A program made the position numbers and the translations under genes. Below are positions 7,404 to 15,715 of a stretch of 36,191 nucleotides of DNA, in pieces (positions within the stretch are counted from its first letter, which is position 1; each line of letters starts with the position of its first letter). A model generated the notes under the pieces. The model searched no databases. It had not been told where the DNA came from and saw only the letters and a list, made by a program, of their open reading frames with translations. Origin of the DNA: Bryobacterales bacterium (GTDB lineage: Bacteria; Acidobacteriota; Terriglobia; Bryobacterales; Bryobacteraceae); contig JADLDI010000092.1 of the NCBI GenBank assembly GCA_020846745.1, positions 1 to 36,191 on the forward strand, read 5' to 3'.

Positions 7404-10277
7404 TTGAGTCGCTCAGGTTACGCGGAACTTCTTGGCGGACACTCTCACCGGCGCTGGTGGGATGCGGTAATCATTACGGCCTCATCGGAGCGCCAGGCGT
7501 CGCGTTATCGCGACGAAATCGAACGGCGCCTCAGAAACGGCAAACTGCCCGCCGGGGCACACTATCTGGTAGTCCCGGATCCGGGCGACAGACGTATCGG
7601 CAGCGGTGCCGCCACTCTGCATGCCATCGCCGAGCTGGGCCACCGGTGGACGCCCAAGTGGTTCCGGAACTGGCGCGTGCTGCTGCTGCACTGCGGCGGG
7701 GATTCGCGGCGACTGCCGCAGTATTCGTTATCCGGAAAACTATTCACCGCGTTGCCCGCCAGAACGCCGTGGGGCGATGTGTCGACTGTTTTTGACGAGA
7801 CCATGCTGCTGTCGCTTGCGTGGGTGCGCGACATGCCGCCGGGGTTGCTGGTAGGCTCGGGCGACGTGGTGCTGACCTTCGACCCTGCGTGTCTCGACTG
7901 GTCGCAGCCGGGGGTGACGGGCGTTGCGCTACGCCAGCCGCTTGAGGTTGCGCTGCAGCACGGCGTGTACATCAGTGACTCCGAAGGGCGCGTCTATTCG
8001 TTTCTGCAAAAGCCAAGCGAGGCGCAGGTAGTGGCGGCCGGCGGTGTCCTGGACGGCGGCGATGCGGCGCTCGATTCGGGACTGCTGTATTTCGATGCGG
8101 CTGTCTGCGAACGGCTGCCGGCGATTTCGGGCGTAGCCGACGACGTATCGATTCCGCCGATTGATCTTTACGACCATTTCACTCGCGCCCTTACCGGGCA
8201 GTGGACTCCGGATTCAGACAGCCATCCCCTGATGACTGCGCTGCACGGCGCGTTGGCCGGTACGCCGTTCTGGCGCCGTCTGGGTGACGGCGGATTTACG
8301 CACGTCGGCACCACGCGATCGTTCCACCACATCCATACCAACACGGAACGGCCCGATGGCTTGATGGATTCGTTCGTTCCCGCCGCGCAACTGGGGCCGG
8401 GCGCGCTGGTCATCGAGTCGCACCACGAAGCCGGATTGCGGGTTGGGCGCGGCAGTATTGTCCACGGGCTCGCCGGATTGGATGCACCGATCGAAGTGCC
8501 GGAAGACGTGGTTCTCCACCAAGTGCCCGTTTTGCTGCCCGACCGGCAGAAGGCATTCACCGTCCGGGCGTACGGCGTAGAGGACGATCCGAAGGTGGCC
8601 GTGGCTTCGGGCCGCGCGCTGTGGTTCGGCCACGATCTTCTCGAGACGCTACGGTCGCTACAGATCCCCGTCGATGAGGTCTGGCCCGATCGCGTGCCCA
8701 TTTCAGACCGGTCGCTATGGAATGCACGCCTCTTTGTGGCCGCGGACCTGGAGGCCGCCTGGCGCGCGGCACAATGGCTGCTTAGATATCCCGTGGATTG
8801 GGATGCGGAGCGTTGGGCGAGCGCAGAACGGTTGTCATTGGAAAGCAGTACACGTCTGGCGGACAACCAAGCCCTGAACGCTGAGCGGGACCGGCGCTAT
8901 CACGCGCGCTGGCAGGCCAGTACGCTGGCCCTGGCACGCGATGGCGCCGATATCCGGCCGTTGCTGATTTCGGCGCCGGCGCTGCACGTGCTGGCCGGCG
9001 CGGCGCGCAAACTCGAAGCCGATGCGCAAACGCTCCGATTGGAGCAGCCGACCGAGGCGGCCAGCCGTTGTTTTCAAGCCGGGTTGCTGTTCGAACACGC
9101 GGGCTTGGAAGAGCAGGCCCGCCGGTCGCGCCACGACGCATTCGGATTTGTCCGCTCGGCAGTGGATCGCGCAGCCTTCGATACGTACGCCGTGGACCCC
9201 GGCCGAACAAACTGGAACGCGGCTGAAGTCAGCGTGTCCGCAGCGCCGCGTATCGACTTCGGCGGCGGTTGGAGCGATACGCCACCGTTTTGCCTCGACT
9301 GGGGGGGCACGGTCTTAAACGCGGCGCTCGAGTTGAACGGCGCCTATCCGATTCGCGCCACCGTCACGCGCATCGCCGAGCCCATCATCCGTATCACGTC
9401 GGAAGAAACCGGCGAGTGCGCCGAGTGTACCGATGCGGCAACCATCGTCGGACAGCGCTCGCCCGGCGATCCGCTTGCCATCCCCTGCACCGCGCTCCGC
9501 CTGATGGGGTTGTTCAACGACGGCGACCTCAGACGAAGGCTCGAATCGTTCGGCGGCGGCCTCGACATCCGGATGACTGTCGATCTGCCGTTGGGCTCCG
9601 GGTTGGGAACATCGTCCATCCTCGCCGCCGCGGTGGTGAAAGCGCTTTGGGAGATCGCCGGCCACCCGCTCGACGCTCAGGCCATCTCCGCGCTTGTGTT
9701 ACGTGTGGAGCAGTTGATGACCACGGGCGGCGGCTGGCAGGACCAGGCGGGCGGCATCTATCCGGGCATCAAGCTGATCACCTCCGCGCCGGCCATTCAT
9801 CAGCGGCTACGTGTACAGCCCGTCGCGGCGCCGAAGGACTGGTCCGACCGACTTGTCATCTACTACACCGGCATACGCCGCGTGGCGCGCAACCTGCTCG
9901 CACAGGTGGTGGGCAGCTATCTGGCGCGCGAAACCAGCACGGTCCAGGTGTTGCACTCCATTAAGACGCTTGCGGTCGAAATGGCGTATGCGATGCAGGA
10001 ATCCGATTGGGCGCACTTGGGTGCGCTGATGGATCGCCACTGGGAATTGAATAAAGTGCTGGACCCCAACACAACCAACGCTCCGATCAACGAAATGCTC
10101 GCCGAGGTGCGGCCGTACGTGTATGGGGCGAAGTTGGCGGGAGCCGGCGGCGGCGGTTTTCTGATGATGGCGACGAGGAGCGCGGAGGCAGCGGCCGAAC
10201 TGCGGGCGCAACTGGATGCGTCGAAGGTGTACCGGCACGCGGTGGCGATGGATGGGTTGCGGGTCGAGGTGCGGTAA
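7404..10277 (+). CDS. fkp: Bifunctional L-fucokinase / GDP-L-fucose pyrophosphorylase
   Basis: A 957-residue protein with the two-domain layout of Fkp: an N-terminal GDP-fucose pyrophosphorylase domain (about 1-430) and a C-terminal GHMP kinase (about 600-957). It phosphorylates free L-fucose at C1 with ATP, then uses GTP to make GDP-L-fucose for surface glycans. Seen directly are GGDSRRLPQYSLSGK (98-112) in the pyrophosphorylase domain, FGGGWSDTPPF near 618, the GHMP phosphate loop LPLGSGLGTSS near 730, and KLAGAGGGGFL near 909. Length matches the Bacteroides enzyme (about 950). The start is TTG: an in-frame TAG at 7392-7394 excludes extension and there is no nearby in-frame ATG or GTG. No clear Shine-Dalgarno sequence is visible, so coupling to the preceding gene is likely. 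Alternative sugars of the family cannot be excluded. Confidence 0.88.
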   Translation: MSRSGYAELLGGHSHRRWWDAVIITASSERQASRYRDEIERRLRNGKLPAGAHYLVVPDPGDRRIGSGAATLHAIAELGHRWTPKWFRNWRVLLLHCGGDSRRLPQYSLSGKLFTALPARTPWGDVSTVFDETMLLSLAWVRDMPPGLLVGSGDVVLTFDPACLDWSQPGVTGVALRQPLEVALQHGVYISDSEGRVYSFLQKPSEAQVVAAGGVLDGGDAALDSGLLYFDAAVCERLPAISGVADDVSIPPIDLYDHFTRALTGQWTPDSDSHPLMTALHGALAGTPFWRRLGDGGFTHVGTTRSFHHIHTNTERPDGLMDSFVPAAQLGPGALVIESHHEAGLRVGRGSIVHGLAGLDAPIEVPEDVVLHQVPVLLPDRQKAFTVRAYGVEDDPKVAVASGRALWFGHDLLETLRSLQIPVDEVWPDRVPISDRSLWNARLFVAADLEAAWRAAQWLLRYPVDWDAERWASAERLSLESSTRLADNQALNAERDRRYHARWQASTLALARDGADIRPLLISAPALHVLAGAARKLEADAQTLRLEQPTEAASRCFQAGLLFEHAGLEEQARRSRHDAFGFVRSAVDRAAFDTYAVDPGRTNWNAAEVSVSAAPRIDFGGGWSDTPPFCLDWGGTVLNAALELNGAYPIRATVTRIAEPIIRITSEETGECAECTDAATIVGQRSPGDPLAIPCTALRLMGLFNDGDLRRRLESFGGGLDIRMTVDLPLGSGLGTSSILAAAVVKALWEIAGHPLDAQAISALVLRVEQLMTTGGGWQDQAGGIYPGIKLITSAPAIHQRLRVQPVAAPKDWSDRLVIYYTGIRRVARNLLAQVVGSYLARETSTVQVLHSIKTLAVEMAYAMQESDWAHLGALMDRHWELNKVLDPNTTNAPINEMLAEVRPYVYGAKLAGAGGGGFLMMATRSAEAAAELRAQLDASKVYRHAVAMDGLRVEVR

Positions 10278-10657
10278 CCAGCCCCAGGCTCGCGCCAACT
10301 ATTCCGACCAAGCACAATTGGGGTAACCGTGCCGCGGCGCGTGAGCCCGCGGTCCACCTTTTCTCATGCCGTCCGTTACACGCCCTCAGGCCCGAAGCCG
10401 AGGATGTCGTCTTCTTCCTGCCGAGTCAACGGTTCCTTCGAAAGTGGCGTTTGCAACGAAGCGCGAAATTGCTCGATAATGCCGGAGGCTTGCCCGCTGC
10501 GCGTGAGGGCGCGGTCCTCCGGCACGTTGTCCGCCGATTTTGCCTTAAAGTCATAGCCAACGGGGGCATCTCTATTTCTTCGATTGCGCGTCACGTTTCT
10601 ATTTTCCAACGACTGCCGCACCGCCGTCCTGCCGTATAGTCAGAGTACGGAGGCCGA
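10278..10657. other. 380-base intergenic spacer
   Basis: This spacer separates the fucokinase gene from the TonB-C gene. It holds one weak minus-strand candidate gene (10376-10621). A possible -10 (TATAGT, 10635-10640) and a Shine-Dalgarno sequence GGAGG (10649-10653) precede the gene at 10658. No terminator hairpin, tRNA or repeat array is visible. Confidence 0.6.
10376..10621 (-). pseudogene. Possible antitoxin remnant, 81 residues
   Basis: An 81-residue minus-strand frame ends LSKEPLTRQEEDDILGFGPEGV (quoted here only as two parts: LSKEPLTRQEEDD and ILGFGPEGV). This acidic, Glu/Asp-rich ending resembles C-termini of small antitoxins. The N-terminal part (MRQSLENRNVTRNRRNRD) is basic and low in complexity and does not look like a DNA-binding fold. 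No toxin follows: downstream of the stop there is only a 22-residue frame starting MRKGGPRAH. It may be a decayed antitoxin C-terminus or a chance frame. It lies in an otherwise empty spacer, which is why it is listed. Confidence 0.3.
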
Positions 10658-11872
10658 ATGCGGCTACGCAGTTCTATTGTCGCGATTCTCTTTGCCGGGT
10701 TATTCCTGAATGCCCAGGAAGCCAATCAGCAGGTTCTCATTGGGCGCTTGTCGGCGCTGGCGCCATTGAGTGCCGCACAGGTGGCGGAACTCGAAAATCG
10801 TGTCCGCGTGAACGCGGGCGACGAGGCGGCGCGAACGCGCCTGCTGCGCCACTATGCCGAGTTTCCGCCCGCTCCGGGCGGCGATGCTGTTGTCCGGCAG
10901 GCTGTTATCCGGCATGCGCGGCTCGCCCATATTCTCTGGTTAATTGAGAACCGTGCCGGCAACCCCAGCACGGTTAGCCGCAAGACCGCTGTGAGTCCGT
11001 CGCGCGGACCCTATGCCGATGCCGCCGATTACTCCACCGTCTCGCGCGCGTGGGAATTCGCTGTGGCGCATGATCCAACCTCTGCGGCGGTACACCTTAA
11101 CGCAGCGCGATTCCTGTTCGCCGAAAGTCCGGAGAAAGCGGAAGCGATTCTGACGCGCTTCCTTGAATTCGATCGCGACAATCGCGTTGTCGCGGCCACG
11201 CTTGGCTTCCTGTACGCCTGCGACATCTTGGGATTGACCGGTCCGTTTGAGGTGAGCGCGCGGCCCGCACAAGAGCAAACGCAGTTGGCAGGAAAGGCGC
11301 GCGCCGCCTTGGATCAGACCGCGAACGCGTTCGTCCTGGCCGGGGCTGGAACGGCACTGCCGAACCTGTTCCCGCGCACTCCGGCGGCGCGGAACCCGAA
11401 CGCCGATCGCACGCCGTTTGAGTTGGCGTCAACCCTGATGGCCAAAGCTCGCCAACTCGCGCCGGGGGCGTTGGACGGTCCAATGCCGCTGGCGGGTGAG
11501 TTCGCGCGGTTTCAGGCGGGAGACGAGTTGGCTGCGCCGCAACCCCCAGTGATCACGAGCGCGGCGGCAGACGGTGGACCATCGCGATTACGCATCGCCG
11601 CCAATGTGCAGGCCGCGAAGCTGATCCAGAAGCCCGAGGCAGTTTATCCGGCTCTGGCCATGCAGGCGAGGATTCAGGGTACTGTGCGATTTGAGGTGCT
11701 GGTAGCCGAGGATGGAACCGTCGCGAATGCAACGCTCGTATCGGGCCACCCGCTCTTGGTTGCGGCCGCGCAGGAGGCGTTACGCGGGTACCGCTATCAG
11801 CCGACGCTGTTGAACGGCCGGCCGGTGGCAATCGTCACCACGGTGGACATTCCCTTCGTTATGGGAAGGTGA
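10658..11872 (+). CDS. Secreted protein with C-terminal TonB domain
   Basis: A 404-residue protein with a signal peptide (about 1-19, ending LNAQ), a helical repeat-like middle (about 40-280, including AAVHLNAARFLFAESPEKAEAIL) and a C-terminal TonB domain (about 320-400; EAVYPALAMQARIQGTVRFEV, split by VLVAEDGTVANATLVSGHP). In TonB proteins this domain contacts TonB-dependent outer-membrane receptors. Here there is no N-terminal anchor plus proline-rich spacer, so energy transduction from ExbBD is unlikely and a periplasmic binding role is more likely. The ATG has a good Shine-Dalgarno sequence, GGAGG at 10649-10653. The stop is one base from that of the convergent gene. It shares the SGHPLLV motif with the TonB-C protein at 31554. 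Confidence 0.75.
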   Translation: MRLRSSIVAILFAGLFLNAQEANQQVLIGRLSALAPLSAAQVAELENRVRVNAGDEAARTRLLRHYAEFPPAPGGDAVVRQAVIRHARLAHILWLIENRAGNPSTVSRKTAVSPSRGPYADAADYSTVSRAWEFAVAHDPTSAAVHLNAARFLFAESPEKAEAILTRFLEFDRDNRVVAATLGFLYACDILGLTGPFEVSARPAQEQTQLAGKARAALDQTANAFVLAGAGTALPNLFPRTPAARNPNADRTPFELASTLMAKARQLAPGALDGPMPLAGEFARFQAGDELAAPQPPVITSAAADGGPSRLRIAANVQAAKLIQKPEAVYPALAMQARIQGTVRFEVLVAEDGTVANATLVSGHPLLVAAAQEALRGYRYQPTLLNGRPVAIVTTVDIPFVMGR

Positions 11873-11873
11873 G

Positions 11874-12830
11874 TTACCGGACAAGCGCGACTTCCGCGAT
11901 GCGGCCGGTAGCGGCAGAGGTCAGCCTTAAGGCGCGGGGAACGAAGTCCGCGGAAGTTGTGAACGTATACCGCCCCGTGGTGGAAGCCGCTGCCGGCAGG
12001 TCGCCGTCCCAGGGACGTCCGGTTGATGTGTCGAGAACCTCCGGATAAAAGCGGATGGCCGCGCCGTCCGCCCCGATCAACTCGGCCGTGAAGTACTGCC
12101 ATCCCCAGCGCGATGGGAGCAACATTTTGTTGGTGACGTGCAAGTCGACCGTGAAGCCGTTTGGATGGCGTGAGCTACCGGTAACGCGCATATCGAGACC
12201 GTCAAAGTCGAATGGGCTGCCGGCCGCAATCTTTGCCGTTTGTAGGGCCGTCAGCCCGTCGGGACCGGCGAATGCGGAGTTCAGCTTTGCCACCGGACGC
12301 AGGTCATACCAGGCGATGCGGGCGCGGTTGCGGAGATAAATGCCGAGTTGCAGGTCGGTATAGGCAGCCGGAACCTCAATCACCTCGATAAACTTGGCGG
12401 ACCCGCCTGGCGGGATCTTCGTGCTGATTGCGGCCAGCGTTGCCGGATCGTATCCGAGGATGAACTGGAACCGGCCCGGCCCTTCAAACCGCTTCCAAAC
12501 ACGGATGGCGAACATCTCACCCGACGTTAAACGCGCTTCGGTTTCAGGGGAGAGATTGCGCGCGGTTCCGCGGAACACTATCAGTTTCTGATCGGCTTTG
12601 GCAAGGACATTGCCATGCTTGTTCGGGAAATGGAGAGCCGATTCGACAGCGTCCAAGGTAATCTCAAACTTCTTCGCATAATCGACTTTGATCTTGCCGT
12701 AATCGTCCGGATCTTCGCCGATCACGTACGGCTTACCGAGCGCCGCGGTTGGTGTGAACGGTTTAGGCGCGGCTGCCGGTTGCTGGGCAAAGGCGTAGCC
12801 GACGAAGAGCGGAAAGAGAACGGCGCGCAT
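11874..12830 (-). CDS. Secreted protein of unknown function
   Basis: A 318-residue protein with a short signal peptide (MRAVLFPLFVGYAFAQQ). The rest is beta-rich with no motif I recognise: GEDPDDYGKIKVDYAKKFEI (38-57), a middle section with KFIEVIEVPAAYTDLQLGIY, and a C-terminal region VTGSSRHPNGFTVDLHVTNK that reads like an immunoglobulin-like or fibronectin-like sandwich. No catalytic motif, membrane helix or repeat is visible. It begins three bases after the stop of the upstream NCS2 permease gene on the same strand, so the two are probably co-transcribed, but a purine-related role is not shown. Confidence 0.6.
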   Translation of the reverse strand: MRAVLFPLFVGYAFAQQPAAAPKPFTPTAALGKPYVIGEDPDDYGKIKVDYAKKFEITLDAVESALHFPNKHGNVLAKADQKLIVFRGTARNLSPETEARLTSGEMFAIRVWKRFEGPGRFQFILGYDPATLAAISTKIPPGGSAKFIEVIEVPAAYTDLQLGIYLRNRARIAWYDLRPVAKLNSAFAGPDGLTALQTAKIAAGSPFDFDGLDMRVTGSSRHPNGFTVDLHVTNKMLLPSRWGWQYFTAELIGADGAAIRFYPEVLDTSTGRPWDGDLPAAASTTGRYTFTTSADFVPRALRLTSAATGRIAEVALVR

Positions 12831-12833
12831 TCC

Positions 12834-14144
12834 CTATCCTCGACTTAAATAGGCGAAGCGCGCAATGAATAGAGCGGCCAGTACCCACACCAGCCACGAC
12901 ACTTCACGAGCGCGCCCGGTCAGCAGGCGGATGAATGCGTAGCTGGTGAATCCGACGGCCAGCCCGTTCGCGATCGAAAACGAGAGCGGAATAACGGTCA
13001 GCGTCAGAAACGCCGGAATCGCCACGCCTGCATTTTCCCAATCGATTTCGGAGACGTGCGACAACATGGCGGCGCCAACCAGGATCAGCGCAGGACCGGT
13101 AGCGGCGGCGGGAATGGCCCCCGCGAGCGGCGCGAGAAACAGCAGGATGAGGAACAGAAAACCTGTAACGATGGAGGTGACGCCGCTGCGTCCGCCCGCG
13201 ACGATGCCGGCCGTGGATTCGATATAACTCACCACCGTCGACGTGCCCGCGCAGGCGCCAACCATTGTGGCCGTCGCGTCTGTCAAAAGAATCCGGTTGA
13301 TGCGCGGAATGCGCCCGTCCGCTTCCATCAGGCCAGCCTTCTTCGAAACCGCCACCAGCGTGCCGAGGTTATCGAACAGGTCGACGAACAGGAAGACGAA
13401 CAGGATTTCCAACAGGCCCAGCCGCAACGCGCCGCCGATATCCAACTGGAAAGCGGTCGCAGTAATTTCGCTTAACGAGTAATATCGCGGTGTGAACTGC
13501 GTCAGCCCAAGCGCGGCAGATGCGGCGGTGATGGTGAGAATTCCGAACAGGATCGCGGCCCGCACGCCACGCGCCTGTAATGCCGCCATGATCAGTAACC
13601 CGGCGGCGGCCAGCAGTGTCGTGGGATTGCGCATGTTGCCGAGCGTGACCGTGGTGGCCGGGTCCGCCACGATGAGCCCTGTATTGCGGAAGCCGATAAA
13701 CGCAATGAACAACCCGATGCCGACCGCCACCGCCGGGTACAACTCATGCGGTAACGATGTAAAGAGCTTTTCGCGAATACCAGCCAGCGTGAGCAGCATG
13801 AATGCGACACCAGATAGAAACACCGCTCCGAGCGCCACCTGCCACGGTACGCCCATGCCTTTTACCACCGCGTACGCGAAATACGCGTTTAGTCCCATGC
13901 CCGGCGCGAGCGCGATCGGGTACCGTGCAAATGCGCCCATCAGGATAGACGCGAACCCGGCCGAGGCACACGTCGCGGCCATTACTGCCGTTACAGGCAT
14001 ACCGGCGTCGCCCAAAATCGTCGAGTTCACGAAGACGATATACGCCATCGTGACGAACGTCGTGATACCGGCCAGGATTTCCTGGCGCCAGTTGGTCCCC
14101 AGCCGCGCGAACTCAAAATAGACTGCCAGCCGATCGAGCATCAA
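12834..14144 (-). CDS. NCS2 family purine permease (AzgA-like)
   Basis: A 436-residue inner-membrane transporter with about 12-14 hydrophobic helices. It carries the AzgA-branch NCS2 signature APGMGLNAYFAY (80-91), the opening EILAGITTFVTMAYI, and VDLFDNLGTLV and STVVSYIESTAG later on. These mark proton-coupled guanine/hypoxanthine/adenine permeases, and the length matches the family. ATG at 14144 is followed by a second ATG, so translation may begin one codon later. No purine riboswitch is visible in the 26 bases between the upstream antitoxin gene and this start. The secreted protein downstream begins three bases beyond its stop. Confidence 0.9.
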   Translation of the reverse strand: MMLDRLAVYFEFARLGTNWRQEILAGITTFVTMAYIVFVNSTILGDAGMPVTAVMAATCASAGFASILMGAFARYPIALAPGMGLNAYFAYAVVKGMGVPWQVALGAVFLSGVAFMLLTLAGIREKLFTSLPHELYPAVAVGIGLFIAFIGFRNTGLIVADPATTVTLGNMRNPTTLLAAAGLLIMAALQARGVRAAILFGILTITAASAALGLTQFTPRYYSLSEITATAFQLDIGGALRLGLLEILFVFLFVDLFDNLGTLVAVSKKAGLMEADGRIPRINRILLTDATATMVGACAGTSTVVSYIESTAGIVAGGRSGVTSIVTGFLFLILLFLAPLAGAIPAAATGPALILVGAAMLSHVSEIDWENAGVAIPAFLTLTVIPLSFSIANGLAVGFTSYAFIRLLTGRAREVSWLVWVLAALFIARFAYLSRG

Positions 14145-14170
14145 CGCTCTATGGTATGCCTCGCCGGCTC

Positions 14171-14431
14171 TTAGTGTTGATGCATCGCCACGATCTCTTC
14201 GAGATCTTTGCCGAAGTCCTCGTCCAGAGTTACAGCCGAATTGCGCTGCTTGGCCTCGCGGAGGATTTCGGTGATCGGCCTTCCGCTTCGGCTCTGTGCG
14301 CGAAGAACCGCCACAGGCCGGTGGTCCTGCTCGATGACTATCTCGATGCCCTGTTGCACTTTGGCGAGCACAGCATGCAGATCGCGCGCAACTTCAGCTT
14401 CGCTCATGTGAACAGTTGCCATCCCCTTCAT
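14171..14431 (-). CDS. Orphan Phd/YefM-type antitoxin
   Basis: A small protein of 86 residues if started at the ATG at 14431 (83 from 14422). The fold is seen in MSEAEVARDLHAVLAKVQQG followed by IEIVIEQDHRPVAVLRAQ, the Phd/YefM pattern of a DNA-binding beta/alpha domain ('prevent-host-death'). The C-terminal toxin-neutralising tail (VTLDEDFGKDLEEIVAMHQH) is short. Antitoxins of this kind usually precede a PIN-domain VapC toxin; here the next gene, 26 bases on, is a purine permease, so the toxin is absent. It may be a remnant, an anti-addiction module, or a stand-alone repressor. A longer in-frame reading to 14506 would overlap the start of lhgO and is not favoured. Confidence 0.75.
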   Translation of the reverse strand: MKGMATVHMSEAEVARDLHAVLAKVQQGIEIVIEQDHRPVAVLRAQSRSGRPITEILREAKQRNSAVTLDEDFGKDLEEIVAMHQH

Positions 14432-14504
14432 TATGGCTCGTCTTTTCAGATACCCCTCGGCGCCGCATCCGCCCCCTGCCGCCGTGTGGTATGCCTGAAC
14501 TTTC

Positions 14505-15710
14505 ATGGGTCAGCAGAGTTTCCTCATTGTCGGCGGCGGGATCGTCGGCTTGGCCACCGCTCTACGGCTTCTCGAGAAAGAGCCCCGTGCATCGGTTACG
14601 GTTCTTGAGAAGGAAAAGCAGGTGGGGCAACATCAGACCGGTAACAACAGCGGAGTCTTGCACGCCGGCCTCTACTACAAACCCGGTTCGCTGAAAGCGC
14701 GGCTGGCGGTTCAGGGTATCCGGCAGATGGTCCGGTTCTGCCAGGAAAACAGCGTGCCGCACGAGATCTGCGGGAAAGTCGTCGTCGCCACCGCCGAAGA
14801 GGAACTGGGGCGCCTGAACGACCTTTACGAGCGCGGGCAGCAGAACGGACTCGCCAACCTGCGCCTGCTCAACAAGGAGGAGATCCGCGAGATTGAACCG
14901 CACGCGGCGGGCATCCGGGCCGTTCGTGTGCCCGAAGAAGGCATTGTCGATTACGCGCAAGTCTGCGCACGAATGGTGGACCACATCACCCGGCGAGGCG
15001 GACGTGTGGTGACGCAGGCACGTGTCGCCGCGATACGCCCAATTGGGGCTGAGTTTGTCGCGGAGACTACGGCCGGTGAGTTTCGGGGCGGATTCATCAT
15101 CAACTGCGCCGGCCTGCACTCCGATCGCGTGGCCGAACTGGGCACCGGGCAGCGCGGCGTGCGCATTGTCCCGTTTCGCGGCGAATACTTCAAACTCCGC
15201 CCCGAGCGGCAGCACCTGGTGCGGCACCTGATCTACCCTGTGCCGGACCCGAAGTTTCCCTTCCTGGGCGTACATTTCACGCGGCTGATTCATGGCGGCG
15301 TGGAGTGCGGTCCGAATGCGGTGTTGGCGTTTAAACGTGAGGGCTATACGAAAAAGGACATCAGTCTCGCCGACCTCTGGGACATCTTCTCGTTCCCCGG
15401 CTTTTGGAAATTTCTGATGAAGTACCCCAGCGTATCGTGGCACGAACTGCGGCGGTCGTTCAGCAAGCGGCTGTTCTGCGAGTCGTTGCAGCGCCTTGTG
15501 CCTGAGGTGCGGCAAGAGGACCTGACCACCGGCGGCGCGGGCGTGCGCGCACAGGCGATGGCGCCCGACGGAGCCTTGCTTCAGGATTTCCATTTCGTGC
15601 ACGCGCCGCGACAGCTTCATGTCGTCAATGCGCCCAGCCCCGGCGCCACGGCGTCACTGGCAATCGGAGAGGAGATTGTGAGAGAGTTGAACGCTAAGGG
15701 AGGGCTGTAA
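14505..15710 (+). CDS. lhgO: L-2-hydroxyglutarate oxidase
   Basis: A 401-residue FAD-dependent oxidoreductase of the LhgO/DAO family that oxidises L-2-hydroxyglutarate to 2-oxoglutarate and passes electrons to the respiratory chain. Seen are the dinucleotide-binding GGGIVGLATALRLLEKEP (9-26), the LhgO-typical GNNSGVLHAGLYYKPGS (46-62), PFRGEYFKLRP, PVPDPKFPFLGVHFTR and the C-terminal NAPSPGATASLAIG. Length matches the family (about 400). It opens a plus-strand run of four genes; the aminotransferase starts five bases after its stop. In enterobacteria lhgO sits with gabT and a permease in the csiD-lhgO-gabDTP operon; here a class III aminotransferase and a transporter also follow, but CsiD and GabD are absent. 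The start is divergent from the orphan antitoxin by about 70 bases. Confidence 0.9.
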   Translation: MGQQSFLIVGGGIVGLATALRLLEKEPRASVTVLEKEKQVGQHQTGNNSGVLHAGLYYKPGSLKARLAVQGIRQMVRFCQENSVPHEICGKVVVATAEEELGRLNDLYERGQQNGLANLRLLNKEEIREIEPHAAGIRAVRVPEEGIVDYAQVCARMVDHITRRGGRVVTQARVAAIRPIGAEFVAETTAGEFRGGFIINCAGLHSDRVAELGTGQRGVRIVPFRGEYFKLRPERQHLVRHLIYPVPDPKFPFLGVHFTRLIHGGVECGPNAVLAFKREGYTKKDISLADLWDIFSFPGFWKFLMKYPSVSWHELRRSFSKRLFCESLQRLVPEVRQEDLTTGGAGVRAQAMAPDGALLQDFHFVHAPRQLHVVNAPSPGATASLAIGEEIVRELNAKGGL

Positions 15711-15715
15711 CGACG

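Noticed and set aside
14562..15620. Long antisense frame inside lhgO
   Set aside because: No family resemblance; mirrors the high-GC third-position pattern of lhgO.
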